64,000 nucleotides of DNA from Euphorbia lathyris (taxonomy: Eukaryota > Streptophyta > Magnoliopsida > Malpighiales > Euphorbiaceae). Both the position numbers and the translations under genes were made by a program. This document shows, piece after piece, positions 36,161 through 45,900 of this stretch. Numbering within the stretch: position 1 is the stretch's first letter; every line of letters begins with the position of its first letter. Location of the stretch: contig NC_088916.1 in the NCBI RefSeq assembly GCF_963576675.1, positions 20,435,501-20,499,500 of the forward strand. Reading direction: 5' to 3'. The notes under the pieces were generated by a model that had not been told where the DNA came from, made no database searches, and worked only from the letters and a program-made list of their open reading frames with translations.

Positions 36161-36439
36161 AGTTTTTAGACTAAACGGTATTTTTTATCTTCTTCTTTAT
36201 ATTCTTATTATGTTTTTTTTATGTCAGACTTTCTGTTAAGAATACTGATAATGTGTAGTGTTGAAATCAAACTTCTTCATATTCTTATTATGTTTTTTTA
36301 TGTCATGCTCGTCGTGTTCAGTTTGTGCCCTCTGGGCGTCCCCAATCATCACCTGCTCCGTCCGTTGCCTCCAGGCAAAGGCAGTCACAACACGTGACCT
36401 TGTATGCCTGTGTCCAGAACGGCCCTCAGCAATATCAGC

Positions 36440-37013
36440 CTGTAAAACAAAAAAAATTAAATATGTAAGCAAATAACGTATTTTTTTTAATATACTCAAT
36501 TTCTCGTTTTTCAGTTTTTTTAATAATTCGGGCCTGCCAACGGGCGGCCCGAATTAATTTTTTTTAAAAAAAAAAATAATCCAGGCCCGGTTTGGCCTAA
36601 ACAGAACGAACTTTCCGTTTGGCCGCTGGTCCAAACGGTTGCGGCGTGCGGGTCGGCCCTAGGGCCGACTTGGGCGTCGCAATCGTTTGGCCCAGCGGCC
36701 AAACGGACAGCGCGTTCTGTTTGTCCGTAGGGCCAAACGAACGCGTCGTTCGTTCCATCATTAGGTGGAATGGCAGCGGCACCAAGTTCCACCTTACGGT
36801 GGAATTGGTGCGCCACTCGTTCCACCTAATGGTGGAACGAGTGCGCCATGCTTTCCACCGTCGTTGCCACCACAGGCAAACAAACAGTTCGTCCGTTCCG
36901 CCCGTGGTGGCAACGGCATCGGCGGCCCGTTTAGTACAAAAAAAACGGGTTCCGCCTTCGATTTCGGAGGCGGAACTCGTGATTTCGGTCAATTTTTTAA
37001 AATTAAAACTTAC
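36440..37013 (-). other. First intron of the PMD gene with long GC-rich hairpins
   Basis: The intron starts GTAAGT at 37013 and ends TTGTTTTACAG at 36440. Its middle is CpG-rich and mirrors itself: 36615-36660 and 36661-36706 form an inverted repeat with about 39 of 46 positions paired and no loop, centred on the perfect 18-bp palindrome GTCGGCCCTAGGGCCGAC (36652-36669). Similarity continues outward for roughly 16 bp more. Smaller perfect hairpins occur in the GTTCCACC ... GGTGGAAC repeats near 36785-36842. It is the structural counterpart of the first intron at the other end of the element. Confidence 0.8.
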
Positions 37014-37146
37014 CGGAACCTTCATAAAGCCTTTTTCCACGCCTTCCTTGGGTGCCATCTCGTTTTATGTCGGGTTTTTTGAAAAGCTAAAAAAGCTAGA
37101 GAGGATTTGAGAGTTTTTGATTTTTGGTTTGAAATTGTGAGGATGG

Positions 37147-37195
37147 CATAAATGTCAAAAGGGTGCGGTGGAAAGTATAATAGTTGCGGTATATA
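37147..37195 (-). repeat. Right terminal inverted repeat core of the MULE
   Basis: The reverse complement of the left core with one mismatch. The PMD start codon lies about 90 bp further in. Confidence 0.92.
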
Positions 37196-37202
37196 GCAGT
37201 TC

Positions 37203-38473
37203 ACTAACTTTTTTAATAAAATTGTTTTCTATATCTTAGATTAACTTATTTGCGTGTCACAATATACTCATGTAGATATATACAACTCTAAATAATCGTA
37301 GAAAATATAGAAAAACCATCAAATGAAGTTTAAATACATTTAATAATTAGAAAGCAAGTAATTATCTACAAACCTAATCTTTGAAAGGCAGGGTTGTCCT
37401 TCGGGACCATCTTTACCGATTTTTCCCGGTTGATTGGTACGGAGTGTCGACTCTATCTTTTAGAAATAAAGAGTTTCGAAGTATTCAATAGTACGTATCG
37501 AACTATGCAATACAATTCCCCACGAGCTCCCCTAAAAAATAAGCAATATTTACATGGTGCATAATGCTTACTGTCCATCGAAAGTAACATCGGAAGTCTC
37601 TAAGAAGCAACATGAAAATTCCGATCGGAAATGAAACTCGTGCGGAGAGATAGGGGACACTCCTGAACGTCCGATAGCTCACAAGTGACAATTAAAGGAA
37701 TGTGAATTTCAATTTTAGATATTCATCCTATTTGATTCGGAATTAATTATTTTTTCTTGGATCTAGAACTAACCTCTAGATTAAATTTACATTTCTTTCC
37801 TTTTATTAATTAGCTAGCATTATCAGATATCAATTACTAATTAGAAGAATGCAAATTAAACAAAATTAAAAATTACTAGTTTCTGATTTACCTATTTTAC
37901 ACTGTAACAAAGTTACAATTCTGTTTTACTTTCCTGCATCTGTTATAAATAACAGATTGTCAGATCCCTTGTATTTCATTCAATCATAATCAAATTGTTC
38001 ATTTCTCATTCTCTCTTTAGTTTTCTAGAATTGTGCTTGTCGAAATTTGTAAATTGATAACATTGCCAAATTTGGCCTTTCAGATTTTAATGATATTTTA
38101 AGCAACTTTAATTTTTCAACTTTTTAGTTTTGATGTGATTTATGTATTGTTTTTCGAGAAGAGAGAAAATTAATGTTTAGAGAGACAAAAGACCAAAAAA
38201 TGCTGATTTTGAAAATTAAAAAATGTGGTTCCATGGTAATATGATATTAAACAATTTTAATTCTTAAAAAATTTCATTTTGATGTCGTTAATGATTAAAT
38301 TTGACAACATCAACTTAAAAGTATTCGATTTGTAAACGTCTAATCCTTCATTTTCAAATCATCATAACCAGTGAGTTTCTTTTGAACTATATCATGAGAT
38401 TTCATTAGAGTTAATAAAATGTAAAATGATAAGGTAAGATAAAATATCATGGAATATTTATTATTACCAAGTA
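37203..38473. other. AT-rich spacer, no gene seen
   Basis: There is no open frame with recognisable similarity. At about 37900-38040 a TATA-like TTATAAATAACAG is followed by a T/C-rich leader, TTCTCATTCTCTCTTTAG, which resembles an LTR promoter fragment; I found no partner copy. The stretch ends in the 19-bp target duplication of the first SINE (38455-38473). Confidence 0.5.
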
Positions 38474-38646
38474 CGCAACGGTAAACATTGTTGTCGTGTG
38501 ACCAAGAGGTCACGGGTTCGAGTCTTAGGAGCGGCCTCTTGCCAAATAAATTGGAAGGGGAAGGCTTGCCCCAGTACACCCTTGTAGTGGGACCCCTCCC
38601 CGGACCCTCGCTCAGCGGGGACGTGTAGTGCGACCGGGCCGCCCTT
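38474..38646 (+). mobile_element. Au-type SINE, copy 1, 5' truncated
   Basis: The sequence runs from CGCAACGGTAAACATTG through the B-box GGTTCGAGTC and GGCTTGCCCC to GGGCCGCCCTT, matching the Au SINE found across flowering plants. Au SINEs derive from tRNA and end in a short T run. It lacks the first 14 bp or so present in copy 2. A 19-bp direct repeat flanks it (38455-38473 and 38647-38665). It is the only copy of the three with GGAAGGGG in the middle. Confidence 0.92.
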
Positions 38647-38665
38647 TATTTATTATTACCAAGTA

Positions 38666-39170
38666 ATCCAAAATGAAGTATATTTGTTATTATTAGTATT
38701 ATGATGAGTTAATAAAATGAAGTACATATATATGAAGTACAAAGCTTGTAATCTGTAAAATGAAGTACACACCCGAGAGTGATAAGGTTGAAATAATTTG
38801 TTTATAGGGTTTAGGAATTGTAAAATATTATACTGTATTAAACTGTTTTAATGGTCTGAATCTACAACAACATTTAGCATATCCTGTCTGTCCTATTTAA
38901 TGGGAACAAAATTATTATAAGGTTATCAAATTCTGAAACTCTGCATGTCGACATTTGCATCTCCGAGAAAAGGTTGCCAGGTCGATCAAGATTCAAACTG
39001 AATTTATATTTAGCTTTTCATGTTTTCTGTTGTTTCTGTTAGAATTTCATTTTAAAATAGTTATTGACTGATTGTCGAATGTGCTCATTATTGTTATAAC
39101 TTTTATCGTTTGAGTTGAGTTTTACCGGATTTTATTGAAAGAAAAGTACTAAGTAGTGGGGAACTTAGCT
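38666..39170. other. AT-rich spacer, no gene seen
   Basis: About 500 bp of AT-rich sequence with no recognisable gene or element. Confidence 0.5.
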
Positions 39171-39424
39171 AAGTTATAACACATTGCTCCAATACCATGT
39201 AGATATTGTCCGCTTTGTCCAAATCCAACACTTTGGGCCTCACGGTTTTAAAACGCGTCTGCATGTATTGGATTCTCATCTTACTAATAAGTCTCAATCG
39301 CTCCCTTTCCACTTCCGATGTGGGCTTCAGTTCATTCATGCCCCCTATCGTCATTCCTTAGGGCCGCTCCTTGCTCAGGCCTTCTACACCGGCGCTACCC
39401 ACTCCGGACCGGGTTGTTACATAA
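39171..39424 (-). mobile_element. TRIM-like LTR fragment (Cassandra-related)
   Basis: Read on the minus strand the segment begins TGTAACAACCC and contains AGCCCACATCGG, GCAGACGCGTTTTAAAACC and AAAGCGGACAATATCTAC. These words, in this order, are shared with small LTR elements of the TRIM class, best known from Cassandra, as I remember them. I see only one copy here and no clear target duplication, so this is either a solo LTR or a fragment. The short open frames on both strands are not genes. Confidence 0.5.
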
Positions 39425-39579
39425 GTAAAAAGGATGAATTAAGTACCTTTTAGTGTATGTGTGTCATAAATGAAAGGATCACGTGACGATCAGTCAATGG
39501 TGAGAGACTGTCGTCAATCAGAAAAGGTTGTAACGGCTACAATGAACCGAAAGAACTGAAATATTTTGCAAATTTTGTT

Positions 39580-40960
39580 TTTTGGTAAACTACGTGAGGC
39601 TAGGCCCCGAAACACAAAAACAAAACTACACTAAAATGGAACGACTAAAGCTCAAACCGTTCTGATCATCTAGCAGAAAATCCTGGATGCCTGCAGGAGG
39701 CTCATCAAACTCTTGATAGTCCAACAAAAGCGACCCTACGTAATTCGCTAACCAATCTGTCGCCTTGTTACCCTTCCTGTACGAGTCAATGAAGTTAATA
39801 TTCCAATCTCGATCCTGAACTCCCTACATTTATTGATTAACCAAGAGTAGGAGTGAATAGGGGACAAATTCGCCTTCAGAAACCCACAAACCACTTTAGA
39901 ATCAAGTTCCACTACAATCCGTCAGCTAATTTCATCCCAAAATAGAGCCCCCCAAATTTCAGCCAACAACGCTGAACATGGTCCGATATAATGGATAGTG
40001 AGTTGCTGATCTCGCCATTGATAAGGAGTTAGTTAATGCCTACTTTAGCTTTCTTAATAGCGGCCATTCGTTGGAAAAAACCTGTGTTCCTGTCCCCCGC
40101 TTTCAGCCATTTAGAACGACTTTCCTCCTTGTAAAAAATTCTAGAATGCTGAACAGGATTGGCGATCCGGAGGGCGCCCAGTTTTTCGTGAGAACCTAAT
40201 AAGGCATTGAAGTCTCCTAAAAGAACCCATTTTCCAGAAAATGAGGCTCTTAAGCTGAGAATGTCGTTCCAAAGATCCACCCTACTAGTGGCAAGAACAT
40301 TCCCATAAGCAAAAGTAATGCTCTGAACCGAACCCATGAAATCCACTTCTAAAGTAACATGTTGGTCATGTTGCTTGTCACAATAGGGTCAGCAAGAGAC
40401 GGTAAGGAACGTTCATATCGAGACTCTGCCAATATGAATTATTGATGGAAGACAATGAAACCATTGGCTCCGCTAGACAAATATAATCGAGCCGATGTTG
40501 CTTACAAAACTGTCGTAAAACACACTGAGTTTGCGGGTTACCAATACCATGCAATTCCAAAAAAGGATCCTAATCATCGAAAGCGAGGCAGAGGACGACG
40601 TTGTCTCTTCGAACGCTATTACCAGAACTCGAATTGGACTTTGAAGTAGGAGTTGAGGACGCGTAAGCAATGCCATTGATTTCTGTTATATTTTCGTCAA
40701 CGAATTTCGTGTTGGGTACATCTGATGTATCATCAATATTAGTTGTCTCAGAATTGTTAATTAATTCCCCATTCGGTTTAATTATCGCTGCCTTGAATCA
40801 TCAATGTCCTAGTAGATGTTGCAGAAGCTCTTGTACTTTCCGTGTCCTCCCGAACCTCATTAAGAGCTTCTTCTTCTATAAGGTCAGCCCACGAACGAGG
40901 TTTAATGGGTTTGTCAACCATCTCAATTTCTTTATCGGCTTCTGATTCCGGGTTTTAGGG
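39580..40960 (-). mobile_element. LINE-2 fragment, internally deleted
   Basis: On the minus strand the order is: the tail of ORF1 (MVDKPIKPRSWADLIEEEAL), the ORF2 start (ILFWNC; GIGNPQTQCVLRQFCKQH; DYICLAEPMVS), the endonuclease middle (WVLLGDFNALLGSHEK), then an abrupt jump to KEESRSKWLKAGDRNTGFF, and finally RNase H text (CSALLAEIWGALFW, RIVVELDSKVVCGFLKA) with a stop near 39636. Most of the RT is missing, so one or more internal deletions removed about 2.5 kb relative to LINE-1. Several frames are used. An A-rich tail, read on the minus strand, lies at about 39580-39590. Confidence 0.82.
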
Positions 40961-41046
40961 ACAAAATATCTTAATCTGAATTTTTTATGTTGAATTTCTT
41001 AATTTGATGTCTTCAAATAATAGATATTTTTTGTTAATACTTTTTT

Positions 41047-41539
41047 GGGTAAATTTCAAATAAAACCCATGTGGTTTCACTAATTTTCAGGACTATGGTT
41101 TACTTTTTATCAAAACGATGATTGAGGTTTCGCACTTGAAATAATGCTATTAAAACCATATTTAACGACCTGAAAATGAAAATTTTCAAGAATTAAAGTT
41201 GTTCAATGTCATATTTTTTATGGAACTACATTTTCGATTTTCGAAAATCATCTTTTTTAGAACTTTCTCTCTCTAAACATTAACTTTCTCTCTTTTTACC
41301 AAACATCATCTAAACAATCTCAAAATAAAAAAGTTGAAGAATTAAAGTTGTTTAGAATATTAGTAGTTCTTAAAATATGTCATTTTTGAAGTAGTCAATG
41401 GTGATTTTAATAGTATCAATCGAAAAAGTCCTTATTTTGCTAAAGTTGAAAACCTCAATCCTCGTTTTGACAAAAAGTAAACCACAGTCCTTTATCTAAA
41501 AATTAGTGAAACCACAAGGGTTTTATTTGAAGTTTACCC
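41047..41539. mobile_element. MULE-type MITE with 9-bp target duplication
   Basis: A 493-bp element starts GGGTAAATTTCAAATAAAAC and ends in the inverted counterpart, with arms of about 95 bp (41047-41140 and 41445-41539). It is flanked by perfect 9-bp direct repeats TACTTTTTT (41038-41046 and 41540-41548). A 9-bp duplication is the Mutator hallmark. The interior is AT-rich and noncoding. Its ends do not match the large MULE in this window, so it belongs to another family. Confidence 0.9.
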
Positions 41540-41548
41540 TACTTTTTT

Positions 41549-42916
41549 TACATATTAGAAGATTAAATGAAAATAAACTCGGTTGCATCTCTAAACTCTT
41601 TACTTCTCTAATCCTTAACTCTTTATTTTTTCTAGGTTTTTTTTTATCGGTCCGATTTTTACGACCACAATGATTACAGATCAACAGAAACATGTTTATG
41701 AATCAACCATGTGATAACATGAAAACTTACAAAATAGTTGCAAAAGAAGACAAAGAAACATAATCAGTTATTCTGTTATTAGTCAAAACCATTATGATAC
41801 ATAATATATATACACATTCCCACACATAAAGTGTATGCTCAAGGTTGTAAAAAACATTTACAATAGTCGAACGGATAGAGCCCTTCGCTATTAATTGGAA
41901 ATTAGTTAGATTATATTTTTGTATTTTTTTATATAAATGCAATTAAAATATGTATTATCTTATCTAAAATTGATGTAATATAGAAAAACATGTATATTAG
42001 TAACATATATCGTTAAAAATATTTCAATAACAATACTATTGAAACAATTAAAACAAGGAAGAGATAATGTGCATAACTTATATAATTACCGAAAACTATG
42101 AAACCGAGTCTTTAAAGTCTTCAATGCAAGTAGAGAACACAATTAAACAAAAATATCCGAAAATAATAAACAAAATTTACCAAAAACCATGCGACAATGT
42201 TCAAAAGTGATTTATCAAAATAAATAAAAAAAAAAACATTTTTTGTTTTCATCAGCGCCCAGACGGTTCCCAAGTGGCCCCTAGGTGGCCTAGGCGGACA
42301 AAAAAAAAGGCCTGAGGACCAAAAAACACCAAGGGTGTCTAGGTGAACAAAATCAGAACGGATTCTCGATTTTGAGCGCCTAGGCGATCCAATCGGCCTT
42401 GTTCTTGAACTATGGATATGCTTATGTGGCAACACTAACTAACCATCTAACAATCTAACAAAACTTCCCGCCATCTAACAATCTAACAAAACTTCCCGCC
42501 ATCTAACAAACTTGTACACATGGACAGACTAGCTAAACAATACTAACAGCAGCTAACATATAACTGATACAAACTGTCAGCAGCTTTAGTATAAAAAAAA
42601 AAAAAATGAGTTCAGTATATGTTCATGAAATGGTGTAAATTAAAGCCTAGCATTTTATCACTTTCTTCTCTGAGATATTTAGACGAGGCTATAATTACAC
42701 CATTTCATAAAAATTGGGATTACATTGGTGTTATTTTGTACATGGGGTCAAAATTAGTACTTCCCCAATAACTTTGAGGACATTTTGGTACCTTATTCCC
42801 TTTGAATTATTGTGTTTAGAAGGATTTCATGTTTTATTTATAGACAAATATTCAGCAAATACATGACTATATTAATACAGTGGCAGATGCAAACGGATTT
42901 AGCAGCAAGAAAACTA
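41549..42916. other. Spacer downstream of the host gene, no gene seen
   Basis: AT-rich sequence with a GC-richer patch at about 42250-42415 built of GCCTAGGCG and CCTAGGTGG words, probably an old repeat fragment. At about 42443-42500 a 28-bp unit containing CATCTAACAATCTAAC is repeated twice, plus a partial copy. The 3' UTR of the minus-strand gene probably occupies the last few hundred bases. Confidence 0.5.
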
Positions 42917-45900
42917 TTAGTAAGAAGCATGGGCAACATCATAAGTATCATCTTCTGGAACTAATACATCAAAATCACTTACAGTCCACTCAGCAGTTTC
43001 ACCTGACCGGCTAACGTAAATTTCTGTTCCGACATTAATTGAAGACCATACTCGCCTTGCCGGTTTTGTTCCTGGATCCTGTACAACATATATATAGAGT
43101 ATACTCCTTAAAATCACCAATGAAGTCATATGACAGTAACAAGATCATATCAATGACAAAAAGATTAACAAGATTAATACCTGATAGAAGTACAAACGAC
43201 TCGAGAGGGCTCCCGTATCGAGCTCCCAGGTTCTAGAGTCGCCAATCCATCCATCTCCTTGCTTTAGAGGATAACCATGAACAGCCCATTCAGGATGTGG
43301 TAGAATCTGTACCAATTCCTGTGCTTGAGGATTGCTATATGGATCACAGATATCATATGGTTTTTCCAGGTACATCGCATTTCCAGGGCTGCAGTACAAA
43401 TGGTAAGCAGAATATGGAAACTTTGATGTCTCGTTTCTGTAAATTATTTCACCGGTAGGACTGACATGGTACGGAGGGCACGAAACTAAATTGTCTGGAC
43501 GGCACCAGCTTGTAGTGGACGGGTTAATTATCATCTCACTGTATCTAGTCACATCTGTCAAAGCATCACCGTCACATGGATCGCCATTGTTCTTCCAGCA
43601 GCTTCCAATATCAAGGAGATAAAACTGACTATTGCCTCCTCCTCCACTTTTAACATTAAGTGTCAACTTCACCTTAAAATTAGGAGACTCTGGCAACTGA
43701 AACGAGCATTCAATTGTAGTTTCAACATCATACCATTCGAAAGATGAAGAAATGAAACGATTTGAAGTATTCATAGAGTTTTCTTGGAGTCTATACAAAT
43801 TCATTACACATGGTTTATAGATACGTAAACCTTTAAAGTTGCTGGAAAAAGATAAAATTTAGCTCCTATATTGGACACTATTTATCAGTTTAGGCCCTTT
43901 GCTTCAATTTTGATGAGACAAGGGTCAATTTTCCCCTCTAAGGTTATTAGAAAACATCAGTTTTGTTTTACCCTTTTCATACAAAAGGACCCAGTGTGAC
44001 CCCATGGTAGAAACTCTAGCTCAACTTTATAAATTTTCAAGTAAATACCGACGAATAAAAAATCTATCACTAATTAATTATCCATAAATCTTCCAACAAA
44101 GGATAAAATTGAGCTAGAGTTTCTACCATGTGGCAAAATTGGGTCAGTATCTACAACAAGGGTCGTAAAATTTATCTACGCCAGTAACTAGTAGCAATTA
44201 GCTCCTATCCCGAGTTGTGATAAATTTGGCCTCAGTGTACTTTAAGTTCTCATATATTTAGCCTAAAAGTTTTGGCTCTTGACAGACAATTGCATTCATA
44301 AGTGTATTGGCTCTTGTAGAAAATAATTCAATCACATGTCAAAGCATTTAATATATTACTAATAGAACCGTCTGTCAAGGTCAAATTAAGATTTATACAA
44401 AAACTTAAAATACTAAGGCCAAATATAGAGGGCGAGCCTTGGCGCAACGGTAAACATTGTTGTCGTGTGACCAAGAGGTCACGGGTTCGAGTCTTAGGAG
44501 CGGCCTCTTGCCAAATAAATTGGCAGGGGAAGGCTTGCCCCCAGTACACCCCCCTACCCGGACCCTCGCTCAGCGGGGACGCGTAGTGCGACCGGGCCGC
44601 CCCTTTTTTTACTAAGGCCAAATATAAAACAATGTACAGGGGCTAAATTTTAACCTTTTAATTTCCTTTCCAACTCCTCAACAATCACAAATACTTATAT
44701 GTGAATTCAACTTCTACTGAATGTGAAGAATGTCTAGTGAACAAACCTTTCTCATAATACCACTGCCATTATAGTGATAGCCACCATTGAATCCTTGAGT
44801 CGCATCTGACCGCAGATACAGCATTAGCCATGGATACTTTGCAGATGTTGTTAATCTGTTTGAGAAAATCCAACTCCCTGTGCTCAGATTTTTCTGCCAA
44901 ATGACTGAAAAATAAGAGTTCTTCCCTATACCTTTGCTTAAGTCAGCATCAAGATCATATGTCCCATAAAATCCTCCCATTAAAGATGCCATTTGTTGCC
45001 CATTATAAACTAAATGCGAGTAGTTGTGGTAGATAAGCGGTTGATTCATACATCCTTCACCAAAGCATGGAAAGTTTCTGTCTGTTACTATTTTAGAGAC
45101 TTTCTTGCCATTTTCAGGACAAAGTGTGGTATTTTTGTCAAAGTTTCCATTCTTGAGCATAATCATCCAAAACTGCCATGGTTTTGGGGATTCATGTACC
45201 TCACATAGAGAAGCAAGATATAACTCCTTTTCCACAGCAAACATGTCAGGGTCTTCATAAGATTTGAAATCTGGTACGGGAAACTTATCACCTGCTCCTA
45301 AGCTGTTGTCTGAGTCGTTCACTTTGTGATACACTTCGCACTTGCTCATATTACCAAAGAAGTTGTGTCGTAAAGAATCTGAAAATTGAAACATAAAGCT
45401 ACAAAGAAATTGTTGAGGAAGTCATGAATACATGTAATTTCCATTCTACACCAAGAAGACATGTATGTTTGATGGGCTAATGACATATGTGACATCTAAG
45501 AATTCATATGGGTCAATAGTGTTAGAGATAATAAAATACTATTCTTGGACCCTTTCTCATCAACTTAAACTTTTGGATCGAATGGTTCTTTAATATAGTA
45601 TCAGCAACTCCTAGACCAAGATGTCTAAATTTGAGTCCACCAACTTTATTTATTAATTAGTTTCAGCACAAGGCAATGTGAATTTGTGTTCGTTCACACT
45701 TCAAACCCAAGCCCAAGCTCAAGGAGAATTTGTGGGTGGAGGTGCACTAGATATAACAAAAATACTACTCTTTGAGTATCACCTATGACTTCAAAGTTTT
45801 TGGTTGAATGCTTATTTCACAAATAATATGCTCACAAACACCAAGCTCACTTGACCTCTTTGCATTTTAACAAATTTAGCCCTTCTGATGTGATTGAGAC

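Larger units (their letters stand above)
30685..36300 (+). repeat. Five tandem 1.12-kb units carrying F-box pseudogenes
   Basis: The word TGTCAGGCTTTCTG recurs at 30685, 31808, 32933, 34057 and 35180, and the array closes at 36301, so there are five head-to-tail units of 1121-1125 bp. Each unit holds an upstream AT-rich region, one degenerate F-box gene copy on the plus strand, and two nearby copies of an 80-bp segment at its end. The unit junction includes a 34-bp sequence that is also PMD exon sequence on both sides of the array. The units differ by scattered substitutions and small indels (by eye a few percent), so amplification is fairly recent. Confidence 0.93.
29025..37058 (-). pseudogene. 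Plant mobile domain (PMD) gene of the MULE, split by the F-box array
   Basis: Minus-strand exons are 37014-37058 (15 codons, donor GTAAGT), 36439 down to 29724 (interrupted by 30685-36300), 29643-29233 and 29138-29025. Phases agree throughout, giving about 558 codons. The body matches the plant mobile domain: GLSYLPGIMYAHIDAPLIAA, FVERWQPDTSSFHMPFGEMS, MLHDMWQILHIPIDGA, and LSWGSAALAYLYRHLG. PMD is known from Arabidopsis MAIN/MAIL1 proteins and from transposons. A TAG at 29889-29891 (one step from CAG) and the array break the gene. Its role in the element is unknown; its position equals mudrB of MuDR, but it shows no similarity I can recognise to mudrB. Confidence 0.85.
24575..37202. mobile_element. 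12.6-kb Mutator-like element (MuDR-like, two convergent genes)
   Basis: The ends carry inverted copies of a 49-bp core (24582-24630 and 37147-37195) with one mismatch, starting TATATACCGCAACTATTATA. Weaker similarity extends inward to both start codons. A transposase gene (24711-28013, plus) begins about 130 bp inside the left end, and a plant mobile domain gene (29025-37058, minus) about 145 bp inside the right end. Their 3' ends face each other across a minisatellite. This two-gene, terminus-driven, convergent layout is that of maize MuDR (mudrA/mudrB), but the right gene encodes a different protein. A five-unit F-box array expands the right gene. Outer boundaries are good to a few bases; TAATTTTTG (24565-24573) and TAACTTTTT (37205-37213) are a possible degenerate 9-bp target duplication. 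Confidence 0.85.

Noticed and set aside
30685..36300. A CRISPR-like or Helitron reading of the tandem array (GGCAGGCTTTCTGCC hairpin followed by CTGA)
   Set aside because: Units are 1.12 kb and gene-bearing, so not CRISPR. The hairpin-plus-CTRR look of a Helitron end is present at the junction word, but units continue past it and no TC 5' end or A/T insertion site could be shown.
36597..37110. Open frames of 101-163 codons on both strands in the PMD first intron
   Set aside because: They arise from the GC-rich inverted repeats, which lack stops in all frames; the gene model with GTAAGT donor at 37013 explains the region.
24565..37213. A firm 9-bp target duplication for the large MULE
   Set aside because: TAATTTTTG and TAACTTTTT agree at 7 of 9 positions in T-rich flanks; recorded only as a candidate.
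42121..42435. 104-codon minus-strand frame
   Set aside because: Composed of a GCCTAGGCG repeat patch and AT-rich flank, no domain.
43697..43804. An upstream extension of exon 3 of the host gene (open frame to 43804)
   Set aside because: The acceptor CTCGTTTCAG at 43697 joins exon 2 in phase and gives a continuous reading; the extension would break phase.
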